NCBI RefSeq assembly: GCF_008831285.2
Contig: NC_045141.1
Span: 24,785,315-24,849,314 of the forward strand
DNA length: 64,000 nt
Origin: Nymphaea colorata
Taxonomy: Eukaryota; Streptophyta; Magnoliopsida; Nymphaeales; Nymphaeaceae
Direction of reading: 5' to 3'
Below the pieces are notes generated by a model. It saw nothing but the letters and a program-made list of their open reading frames with translations, was not told the origin of the DNA and did no database searches. A program made the translations under genes and the position numbers. Shown here piece after piece: positions 23,711 to 34,200 of this stretch. The stretch's first letter is position 1, and each line of letters opens with the position of its first letter.

Positions 23711-25007
23711 AAAGCTGAACGGCAGGATGAAGCTCCTGGGTTCTATAAATGAATTTTAGAAGAGGTTGAAGATCAAGTTGGTGGTGATTGGGATGTAGTG
23801 TTGATCGTCCAACGACATCTTTTTTTTTAGTCTCCTTTTCCGTCGCCTTTTCGCCGGAGAATTTATGAAAGTTTTCAAAGGGTGCATGTGCTTTTGCCAT
23901 GCAGTGGGGACGGCAGGATCCTTATATCCTCAAAGTCCCTCAAACTTTCTTCCCTACTCAATGCGACTGCATTATTGCAACGCACTAGTGGATTCCCTTA
24001 TGTTGTTGTGTGCTGACCAAACCGGACACCGAAAATCTCCGAGTTCCAACTAAAGGGAGACCAATCACTCTACAAGTGGCGAGGGCGTTACTGAGCTCCA
24101 CATGCCGTTCAGTTGAAAATGAAAGCTTCCCATACAGTGCATCTTTTTATAGTTTTCTCTTTAGGCGCTGGCAAAAATTACTTTCTTCCTTTTTTTGTTA
24201 AATTCTTGCGGTAGATTTACTCGTTAGAACACATGCATTACAGAAGAAAAATTGAAGAGTTTGATTTGCTGATGTCCATGAGTGATTAATTCACGGATAA
24301 AAATAACATTTGAGCAAGTTAGAAACCGGCGCTTGGTATTTGAGCCAGTCACAAGTCACCTTCAACTGTTGAAAGTTGACAAATAAGCACTCCATTGTCG
24401 AAATAACCTCTTAAGGGGCCACATATCGACAGAAAATGTTGGCTTTTCTGAAGTATATATGTATATATTTGGGAGGATTTGATCTCTACAAGGGATAATT
24501 GTCATTTCGTATAAAAAATTAATGTATTCTATTCAATAAGCGGTTATTTAAGAACTTTTCTAAAAAAAGTTGAGATTAACCTTTCAAAACTGCGCAGTAA
24601 TTTGCTATTCATCAGATGGTAGGTTTTTTTTTTAACATCCCAAAATTTAGTCATGAGGAATCTTCAAAAACTTATAAACTGATCATTTGAGTCGATACGG
24701 TCCCATATCCGTAGGTATTCAATGGGAGTTGTTTCAGTTTCCTTATTTTTTTTCAAGGTAGAGTCAATACACAATGCATTTGCCAATTAGAAGCCACATT
24801 GAGTCGTCAGCCAGATCTTTAAAATTATTTAGATAACAAAAATAAAAGAAAATAATGTATTGGTGGAAAACACTGCCAATGAATTTTGCCACTGATATAA
24901 TTAGAATTTACAAATTGAGGAACACCTTTAACAACACTGCTGAAAATAGATTCCTAATTCTTTACTCGAATGAGAGGTAAAACCTCACCTCTCAAGAAGT
25001 TTTTGAG

Positions 25008-25150
25008 GTCATCGATCAAAAGGCTAATTCTACCACCGGAGTGAAGGTAGAAGTCTTTCTTTATCTCTCCAATGTGATCTATTACTGTTTTCGATACTTC
25101 TCAATGACATCTCGCCATACTTCAACTTACTTATCGGTGTCCTCTGTTTT
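25008..25150 (-). repeat. Degenerate SINE-like fragment
   Basis: Contains AGGCTAATTCTACCACCGGAG, GTGAAGGTAGAAGTC, TATCTCTCC, TTTCGATACTTCTCAATG and TACTTCAACTTAC-like blocks, in the order also seen near 4.3 kb. The first block matches the tail of the 28.9 kb SINE. It is strongly diverged with no flanking duplication. Confidence 0.5.
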
Positions 25151-25682
25151 TATCTCTTTTTAAATACATAGAGTTGTTGTTGATGGCTACTCTTTTTTAA
25201 GTGGACTAGATTCAAACCTAATTAATGGATATAAAAGAAGAAAGAGCACTCACGATTTTGGGATGACTTCTCACATGATGTTTAGTATCAAAAAAAGGAT
25301 GACAATTTTTTTGTTAGGAACAAATTTTTTTTTTCACGTTCTTAGTTGTTTCAAAATACTATAAACTGTCACCGAAAACATGCCAGCATCAAAATCCATT
25401 ATGTTCCGTCACAAGTCAAAGATAATTAGCCACAGGCGGGCTGCCCATAACACCATTCCTCTCCATAAAGAGGAATTTTACCTTCCCTTTTTGTAAAGAA
25501 TATATATTACGTACCGACTTTACCAACACTATATTTTTTTTCTCCCCTTGTTTTAAAAGGAATTCTTGTTCATTCTGCTAAGACGAGTTCACTACCCTCC
25601 AAAAGCCACCACTTAATGCACCCAATAATTTTAACAAGAGACAAACTCTAAGGAAGCATATAGTAAATGTATATCTTCAACT

Positions 25683-26210
25683 TTGAGCAAAGTCAAACGC
25701 AAAACAGGACCCTTCTCTTTTATAAATTCCGTTTCCTGTTTCATCTGCTCGAGTGGATGTGCACATCTTCCCCCAACTTTTTTGTTCAAAGCCGTGAAAT
25801 TTAGACGTGGAAAGAAGGCAGGTTCATGTCATGCAGGACCCAGAAAGTTGAACATTATTGTTCGTGAATTCAGGAAGATCGCTCAAGTCCTTATCCGCAA
25901 ATTTGATCTCATAAAAGAAATAACCAGCCTTCCCAAGATTCACCCCAAAAAAAAACTTGACTGTAAAAGAAGTAAAAGACAGAAGGCAAAACATCCAGTG
26001 AATTTCTGTATGAAACGCCAAGATCGAACAGTAACATGGTGTGGCACCAACTTGGTAAAAATAAAAAATGCGATCGATTCATCTGATTCCCAAGCATTTT
26101 CGAGTCAGAATTCACTTTTCATGTTTGTAAGGGAGTTGGCAAAGCAGGAAGCAGTACAAGAGTTGAATCAGCAACGCATTCTGACGATTCAGAAAGTAGA
26201 GATTGAGTAG
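25683..26210 (+). other. Unassigned open frame of 175 codons
   Basis: The product is Lys/Arg-rich (for example KLDCKRSKRQKAKHP) with no recognised domain, signal peptide or membrane segment. It stands alone, with no adjoining exons and no promoter I can identify. Because it is long for AT-rich intergenic DNA it is recorded, but I judge it more likely non-coding. Confidence 0.15.
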
Positions 26211-27344
26211 GAATCTGGTAAGAGCTCGTCCTCCTCCTGACGGTATCCTTTTGTCGCAAGTCCAAAGCAATGGATAGGATTTCAAAGTAGACATGGGGAG
26301 AAAGCATCTGCGGGCTTTATACTTGAAAAAGATAATCAGGACAAGGCATACTAAAGATGCGCATTGATCCGATATCTCATCTTTCTACTCATACATGCTT
26401 TCAACATGTCATCTAATACGATAAGCACACACATACTCCTCGAATCTGTGACGATTAGGAAGGCATACAGACAGAAGCTTAAAAAGGTGCCTGTAATTTT
26501 GTTCCCCTTCCTTCCTTCCAATGAACATGGAGCATTCCAAATTTCTTTGTGCCAATCTCCCATGGCTTCTTGAGCAATGGCGCAAAAAGATTGAAGGATG
26601 TATGTAAAAAAGTTTGCAGGTGAGGACGTAGAATTCAGAAGGCTAAGGTAGCAAGAGGGAGCTTTAACTAGAAATTGAACGATGTCTTCTTTGAAGGTAT
26701 GTGCATGTACATGACACTGAATTACATATAAGTAAACCATGAATTACAAGAATGAGAAGCAGAAAGAAGATTTGTGTTCACAGAATTGACATTTCAACTT
26801 AAAATCACGATACTTACTCGGTATTACTTCAAATATTGCAAAAGCTGCAACGAGATTTTTACTTGCAACCAGTTGCAAACGGTCAGGTAATTGATTACTT
26901 TTCAGGATTGAAAGTTTAAATTTCTCAGTTTAAAAAATCCTGTGAGTTAATAGAAAACTTGTAATGGATGCACCAACCCATCACTTCAGTCTCGAAAGCA
27001 AATGTTTCTAGTACACGAGTTATCAATGTCATCAACTTACTAATTCAACACATTAAGCACCGCCCAACGAATGAGACAATAACAAATGGCCGCCTAACTT
27101 TTCAAAGACATGAGTTAAGTAGGCAGCTAAGCTAACTTTTCCAAGAAATTCACAATCGCTGCTAATCGCTAAAATGCATGATTGGCGACTAAAATACGAG
27201 TTTGCTGGATGTCGTTATGCATATTCAAGCAGTTTGAACGTGTAACAACCCAGCAGTCACGGCACAAAATGATACAAATTCGAAGATGCAAAGTGAAATA
27301 GAATGCTTTCACACACCGTTGGCATGCAAATTGGATTTACAGCA

Positions 27345-27550
27345 AGTCGAGCCTATTCGGACTCTGCTTGAACTCGCTTGTACAAAGTGAACTTGTTTAA
27401 TAAATGAGTTGACTCGAGTTATAAATGAGTTGAGTTCGAGTTACACGAGTTCAACTTGTTTAAACTCGATTCGACTTGTTCTATGTTTGTTAATCTTTGG
27501 GCTATGTTGGTAAAGCTTGAGCTCATAAAGCTCGACTCGAGCTCTTGAGT
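27345..27550. repeat. CTCGAGTT/GAGTTCGAG low-complexity tract
   Basis: Irregular reuse of CTCGAGTT, GAGTTGAGTTCGAG, CTCGACTCGAGCTC and related words over about 200 bp, typical of degraded plant repeats. No boundaries or coding content were found. Confidence 0.5.
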
Positions 27551-27874
27551 TTTGTTTTTCATCCATGCATGTCACGTGAAGTCCCAAATCGAATTCATTC
27601 ATGTGAAGTAGTCTTTTAGAGTATTCAGTCAAATCCCAGACAGTCCTCTTTGTGAAAGAGAAATTAGCTTTTCGCCGAGGTCGTTTGCTCGCGCAGTCGA
27701 GCCCACTTGCATGCATATAAAACCAAAAAAAAAAAGAACAAGCAACGAGAAACATTTGCTGAGCACCATGAAAATTGGGCGAATATTTTGCACCTTTTGC
27801 TTAATTTGACGATACGCGGAACTGGCCTCCAAAAGAGGGAAGTGTGGTTGAAAAAAGTGCAACGGCCTAAAGAA

Positions 27875-27948
27875 TGCTTTCATTGAGATTTGAACTCAAG
27901 ACCTCCCGCTTACTAAACGGGTGCTCTAACCAACTGAGCTATGAAAGC
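27875..27948 (-). tRNA. tRNA-Thr (AGU)
   Basis: A 74-nt cloverleaf on the minus strand: acceptor GCTTTCA/TGAAAGC with discriminator A, D arm GCTC-AGTTGGTTA-GAGC, anticodon loop TTAGTAA (anticodon AGU, read as IGU), T arm TTGAG-TTCAAAT-CTCAA. There is no intron and no encoded CCA. A T-run for Pol III termination follows within about 25 nt (complement of the A-run at 27851-27857). The T loop has A instead of the usual G after TTCA, a minor deviation. Confidence 0.95.
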
Positions 27949-28878
27949 GTCGTGGGATTAGTCGACGATAAAAATTACTAGTCCGTAGCCATCCGCTGCT
28001 AAATATGGTTGTCGTAGCGTATTCGTTATTAATTCAATAACTGCAGGTGATATATATCAGATTCGGACAAAATCGTTGTCGGATTTACCCACAGGTCGGA
28101 TGGCAGAAAATCATCGCCACATGAGACGAGACCGACGAAGAGCAATGTTTATAAAGGCCAAAATGCCGGCCAGACGGGAACCGTACCGGTCAATTCATCT
28201 GATGTCTGTCGATACGATCCATAGCCATGGATGCGGTAATAAGATTATAATATTTATAAAATCTTATTTTCTGCTCGCCTGGAGTGATTGAGGGCACCTT
28301 TATCCCAAGCTATGGGACTTCAAAATTTGGGGAGTAGATAGGACAGACTGCTCATGTGCAGGGTGTAAACAATAAAAGGCTGACGACAGAAAGAAATCCT
28401 TTGTGAACCAGATGTGTTAGACAACACCAATAGTTGAAGCAGAAAAGAGATTGATCAGAAATGCAATGGCTAATACTTGAAATTCAAACAAAAGGGATTG
28501 ATCATAAATGCTATGGCTGTAACTGGATGCTATGCATTTAAGTTTCAATGGGGACTTTAAGGGATCGTTTGGCAACATCAACATTTTATAAGTGTCTTTT
28601 ATACCTCAAATATTACACCAGATTCATGAAACACTTACAAAATATTCCAACTTCTAAGCAACCTCAAGAGAACCAATGAAATGGGCATCGACAGTCCCAT
28701 CGTTTTCAAGTAGAACCCTTTCATGGTGGACCTAAATTTGATTGTCGACCACCAATTTTTTTGTTTTTTATCAGTAAAATCAAATTTACAAGATACCACG
28801 AGCTCTTCCTCTCCCTGAAAACACATCCATGATGTTGTTTGAAACAACAATCCTAAAAAGAAGACGATAACCTTCTCC

Positions 28879-29151
28879 ACTGAGATCCCAATATTTCGGG
28901 TGAGCGAGAGGATCGTCTCACCGCCCGAAGCGAGGCCAAAAAACCCCCCCATTCCTGCTGCCTCGAGGGTCTTGAGCTGCGTTGATGACAATGATAGAAC
29001 GATGCACTCTTCAACTTGGATGTCGCACCTTACCACCTTAAGACACAGGAGCATAATACCCACGAGAATCGAACTAGAGACCTGCCTTATACAAGCCCCT
29101 AGCCTGACCAGCTACGCTATGCCCCTTGAAGCTACTGAGATCCCAATATTT
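28879..29151 (-). mobile_element. tRNA-derived SINE with 18-bp target duplication
   Basis: A 237-bp insert (28897-29133) between perfect 18-bp direct repeats ACTGAGATCCCAATATTT (28879-28896 and 29134-29151). Read on the minus strand it begins with a tRNA-like head: A box TAGCGTAGCTGG and B box AGTTCGATTCT about 40 nt later. It ends in a stem-loop CGGGCGGTGAGAC ... CTCACCCG directly at the target duplication, without a poly-A tail. The perfect duplication implies a fairly young insertion mobilised by a LINE. Diverged relatives occur at about 4.3, 16.6, 25.0 and 43.5 kb. Confidence 0.85.
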
Positions 29152-29795
29152 AACAGGTCCCTTTACATGGCTAAATTTGCAAATTTATTGACCAGGAAAA
29201 TCTGCTAAGATGGAAGCATAAAGCTAACAACATGAAGAAGCGCTTGATCATTTCTTCAACTCTAAATTCATCCATCCCTTGCCGTTAAATTATCTTACTA
29301 CATGAGTTCACCTCTTCCTTTGGCAGATGCCCACCAGTCAAAAATGTTTATTTACGAAACATTTTACATATTTCCACTTCTCATTTTCGAATTTTGTGCT
29401 GGCAGAAAAGCTAGATGTTGCTGAAATGCAGATTATGAATTGCACTTTTCCAGCTGTAACTGACTCTATTCCGCAAGCAATAGTAACTGTTGGTTGCAGT
29501 CCCAGTAAGGAAGAACACCAAAGACAAGTTCCTGAATTGTGGACCTGTGCTTCATTCATGGTAAGTCAACATACCAAAAGTAGGATAGGCTCGCATATAT
29601 GGACATCCCTCTTCTTTTCTTGAGAGCAGTCAAGCCTCTGCAGCAATCAAGTACGTCACCCCCAGCCTAAGATTTGCAACTCCAAATTGTCATCCATCTT
29701 TCCCCACCCTCTAAATGGAGTGTTCTCATGTCGCTCACGACTGTCAATTTCCATTCAACCTTTTCTTCATCCACTGTGCACTAGTGCGACAAGCT

Positions 29796-29952
29796 AGCAG
29801 TCCAGTTGTAAACTGCAGCACCCCTACAAAAAGAAAGAAGTAACTCATAATGAATGTTATATATTCAGTTGTAAACTGCAGCAGTCCAGTTGTAAACTGC
29901 AGCACTCCGGTAATTTCCACGTATAAAAGAAATCATGAATGTTATATATTCA
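29796..29952. repeat. 84-85 bp tandem duplication
   Basis: The 25-mer starting AGCAGTCCAGTTGTAAACTG occurs at 29796-29820 and 29880-29904, and ATGAATGTTATATATTCA at 29850-29867 and 29935-29952, giving a period of 84-85 bp. An additional partial copy of CAGTTGTAAACTGCAG lies at the junction (29866-29881). Confidence 0.85.
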
Positions 29953-30508
29953 TCATCAGAAGCAGAAAATAAAGCAAATGAGAAAATAACACCGTGTATG
30001 AACAAATTCTACTTTCTATGGAAAGATAAAATATAAACACTATAAACTATAATAGAAGTCAAAAGGATTCAGAAAAAACCCAAAAAAAGAATACAGGCCA
30101 TGTCACATAAGCACGGGTATATTTTCAAAGCATTTTCAAAAAACATGGGTACAGTGTCACTGCCATATATATATATATATATATAACAAAAAACAAACAA
30201 GACAGTACGTTCATGAATCCATAACTAATAAATTATGAAGAAGAAACTAATAAACAAAGTATGAAATAGAAGCATAAGATGATGATGGGGAAATAAGGTC
30301 AGTTCATCTAACATACAGGGTTCAGCACATATGACTGCAGCAGCCACCACGTATGCTCGACCTTGTTATAAACTCATATTATCCAGAAATTATTCAAAGA
30401 AAATATAAGCAAAACAATGGCCATACATATATACAGAATGGGATTAAAAAAGAGCCCCAATTTTAAGACAAAATTGGACTCAAGTTTTGACTGAAGCCAA
30501 AAAGGACG

Positions 30509-30559
30509 GACACAGCCCTGGCTGTGCTGACCATACCCGACATGGTCAGCACTGTGTCC
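30509..30559. repeat. Inverted repeat / hairpin
   Basis: GTGCTGACCAT (30524-30534) and ATGGTCAGCAC (30542-30552) form a perfect 11-bp stem around a 7-nt loop. An outer GACACAG/CTGTGTC pair can extend it across an 8-nt bulge. There is no poly-T or transcription signal that would tell a terminator, small-RNA precursor or chance palindrome apart. Confidence 0.6.
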
Positions 30560-31280
30560 AGGCCAGCGTCCAACATGGTACCAGTACCAGTGCCCATGTT
30601 GACATGAGTCGACATTGTACTCTGCTCAAACAGGGCTGTCCATGTTACATGAATTATACAAGTTATTTTACCCCGTAAACATTTTTTGGAATTAAAAGAA
30701 AAGGATTCAAATGATTAGACAACATATCAAGGAGGAAAATCTTCTCCATAAGAACTAAGATATTACTGCTCACTCTTTGAATTTTTCAGGCGAACTATGT
30801 TTTTAAGGACAGACCTCTGTGGATGCTATTAACAGAAAGGATATATCACTATTTCTGCGACTTTGGTAAAAGAAAACCCTGACTTTCTGCAACAACGAAT
30901 CATGCATCATTAGTTACCTAGAGCATGTAAATTCAGAGTTCTGATCGTGTGTTTCTAACATTTTGACTAGCCAGTACAGTTTCAACTTTCAAATAAGTTG
31001 GTAATAGTAACCAAATGAATCTAAAGTAAGATGACAGATGACAAGAGGAAAAGACTGCTTTCAAAAAAATTTACCTTTGCAACTACTATCATGGCTCTTT
31101 TCCTAATGGCACTAAGCAAACATGTACATTCTACACCATACAGGATAAGCGAGAAAAAATAACAAGGTCATTTCAATACTCACTGGAAGCTGACACGGCA
31201 CTGAATTTCAAGATGATCCCTTGGATGAATTAATATATCCCCTGGAGATATGAAAATTCAGATTTAATGAAGCATCACAT

Positions 31281-34200
31281 CTATAGGTTTCCCTTGGACA
31301 AAACCTGTAAGACCGTGCCCTTGCAAATCCAGGCAGTTGATTCAGGCCGATGTTCGGATGGTTGTAGTGGCCGAGAGACACCATCATTTAGTTGTACACC
31401 ATAGACAAATGGCAATCTTAATGTCACAAAACTTTCAGGTGGCAAGATAACTTGGGAACCGAGGCTAAAGCATGATTGACTTTCACGGTCATGAACTGAT
31501 GGTGGGAGTAAAGATGCCTGAGAAACAAATCCACAAAAAACAAAGTCGTCAGGGATTCAGAATAAGAAAAAAATTGTGCTCAGAATCAGATATCTGAATT
31601 GCCGCATACCTCAAATTGTACAAGTGGGCAGGTAGCTAGCACTGTGGGGAATGGTGGTGTAACCTACACAAAGCAAATTGATAAATAGAAGCTAGTCCAT
31701 ATGTACAGTAGAAATTTGTTGACATAAAAAGTATTTGGTTTCTCATGAGCCAGGGCAACATGAAGCCAGAACACCAAATCCTGTGAGAGGTAAACAAATT
31801 TGGGCTGTTGCAATCTAACAAATGGAATTTAGGTACATGAACTCGCATTTTAGAGGGGAACATGAAATGGAATCTGGATAACCAGCGACAAGCCAGATAC
31901 TGGATGCCAGAGAAGAAATCAAAATACAGTGGTACCTCCCTCAAAACAAAAAAGACTGGAAATTCATTGAGTGGACTTTTTACTTCTGAAAATATGCTGT
32001 CGGAGACAAGCGGGGAAAAGTAATGACATGACACAAAGCCAAAACCGGAGAATATTTTCATATGATTGCATTATGAAAATTTACCAACTGGGTCCTTGTA
32101 GAGAAAATAACAAATGCATCCTTCCCATGAAGCTCTCATCCTTGCAAGCTCCATTATTTAACAACCTCTGAGACTAATGTTACAAGGTGTGATCCAAGCA
32201 TGTGGCACTATACGAGATTACAAAGTATAATAATATACGGAAAGTTCAAAAAGGATGGGTGAATGAATGCACCAACATGCAGGACCAGAAAGTGTGAAAT
32301 GACACTCTTTTTGTTAAAAACTCTAGTTATGAACTTAACAAACATGTTACAAGATAAAATTCAAAATATGTCAAACGTATATAGTTAACTAACAAATAGC
32401 AATCACCTTAACAACAATTATTTTTGGCAGTTCCATGTGTTCACTAAACATTAACTGAATAACACAGTCAATAAAGTAGGCCAAGTTCCAAAGCTGATTG
32501 ATCATTTCTCAGGAGTACATTTTTGGCACATGTATGTAGGCATAGAACAATACTTAACCTCAAAGAAAATGATTGAAAATATGGGTGCCTCTTTAGTCAT
32601 AAGGAATCACATAGTAAACAAAGATCTAGTGCTTGTCAGCAACAGGAATTTCTGGTAACCATCAGAAGTTATGGGTACATTTCCCCACAGCATAGTTCAG
32701 ATGACAACCAACAACATATCTACAAGATGACCATCCCAATAGAACATATGCACATATTGTAAGCTTACTATGATTAACATGCAAAGACATATCTAACACA
32801 AAATAATATTATCTATGTATATTGTTTATATATGCAAACCAGTCTCACAGATATCGTGACATTTATGAAAGCATCGCGATATTAACGTCAAAATCAGAAA
32901 AACGAAAAAAGGGGGAAAAATCACGATATTTTGAGAAATCGGAAAAAAAATATTTATCGCGTTATTATCTCATTTTTCCCCGATTTTTTCATTTTTCCAT
33001 TTTTTAGCATTGATATTATCATGGATTTAAATATAAACTTAAACTAAATTATTTTCATCATTTTTATTATCATTAAAACATTCCTTTTATCACTGTGATA
33101 TATTTTTATTCATGTTTCCTATTAGTTTCAAATTTATTTCATTTATACCTATTTCTTTGTTTTTAAAAATTTTCTGAGATTTTCCTGAGATTTTTCCGAA
33201 GAAAACAACTTTGCTGTCAAAAACCTGAGAAAAATATTGCCGATAAAAACCCAAGAACGACATTACACTGATGCAAATAGTTCAATTTCCCAATGTAATC
33301 GTGTCGTCACCAGATAATAAAAAACAGAACTGATGTAGCAAGCATGTATATTCCGTTAACTACATTCAAAAATTCACATACCAGGAAAATGCGTTGAAGT
33401 TGTGAAATCATGCCTGCAAAATTCACATCCGACCGCTTCTTGCTCTTGACCATCCCACAGTATGGACATTTCATATATATAGGCAAATGTCTGTTCAAAA
33501 GAATACACCCTTCAGTGCCATCATTGACGATAGTATCTTGAAGAGATTCATCAAAGTCTTTCCAAAATCTAGGAAGTGCAGCAGGAACCATCAATGATTG
33601 GCCATGTTCTTTCAATTGATCGTGTTCTAAAATCATCCCCTTTGACCTATTTACAGCAGGTTTTTCCATTCTTACTGTATGCAAATGAACCTTTTCTTGT
33701 TTATGACCCTTCCCCTGATTCACAACTGCTGTAGACTGGTTTTGTGAGTTTTCAATCGAAGAGGTTATTGCATCATCAGATGATGAATATGGAGCACCAA
33801 GTAGTTCTAAATGTTCAGCTGACAGTAAAAAACGGTGCCCGTGCGGACATTCATGCTCAAAGCCAATGTATACAATTGCATATTTCAAAGAGTTAGCAGG
33901 TTGGACCTTTTTACTGCCATTCAGAAAGACTGGCACCACATTGCTTCCTATCTGTAGGAATGGGCTGTCTTCCATCTGGCAGGCACTCTCATTACTCTGT
34001 GAGTTTTCCTGGATGGGAACTTCATTCCTTTTCAAATTCCACTGATTTCCAGCATTTCCAGGGCTTTCATTCTCTTTTTGAACCTTCTCAACATTTTGTT
34101 TCATGCCTGTTCCTGATTGTTTCCGTTGTTGAAGAGGAGGAAATGCTGAATCTTGATCCAGAGTACCAGTAATTGCAGCTGTAAAAGGTTTCTTCATCTC

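Larger units (their letters stand above)
22810..27874. other. Intergenic, pectate lyase to tRNA-Thr
   Basis: Holds the pectate lyase 3' UTR, a GC-rich island at about 23384-23710, a SINE-like fragment at about 25008-25150, and a CTCGAGTT-rich low-complexity tract at about 27345-27550. A 175-codon open frame at 25683-26210 (+) has no recognisable domain and is listed separately with low confidence. Nothing else is gene-like. Confidence 0.5.
27949..31280. other. Intergenic, tRNA-Thr to SMG8 3' end
   Basis: Holds an intact-looking SINE at 28897-29133, an 84-85 bp tandem duplication at 29796-29952, a TA microsatellite at about 30165-30184, an inverted repeat at 30509-30559, and toward the right the likely SMG8 3' UTR. 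Open frames here are short and unrecognised. Confidence 0.5.
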
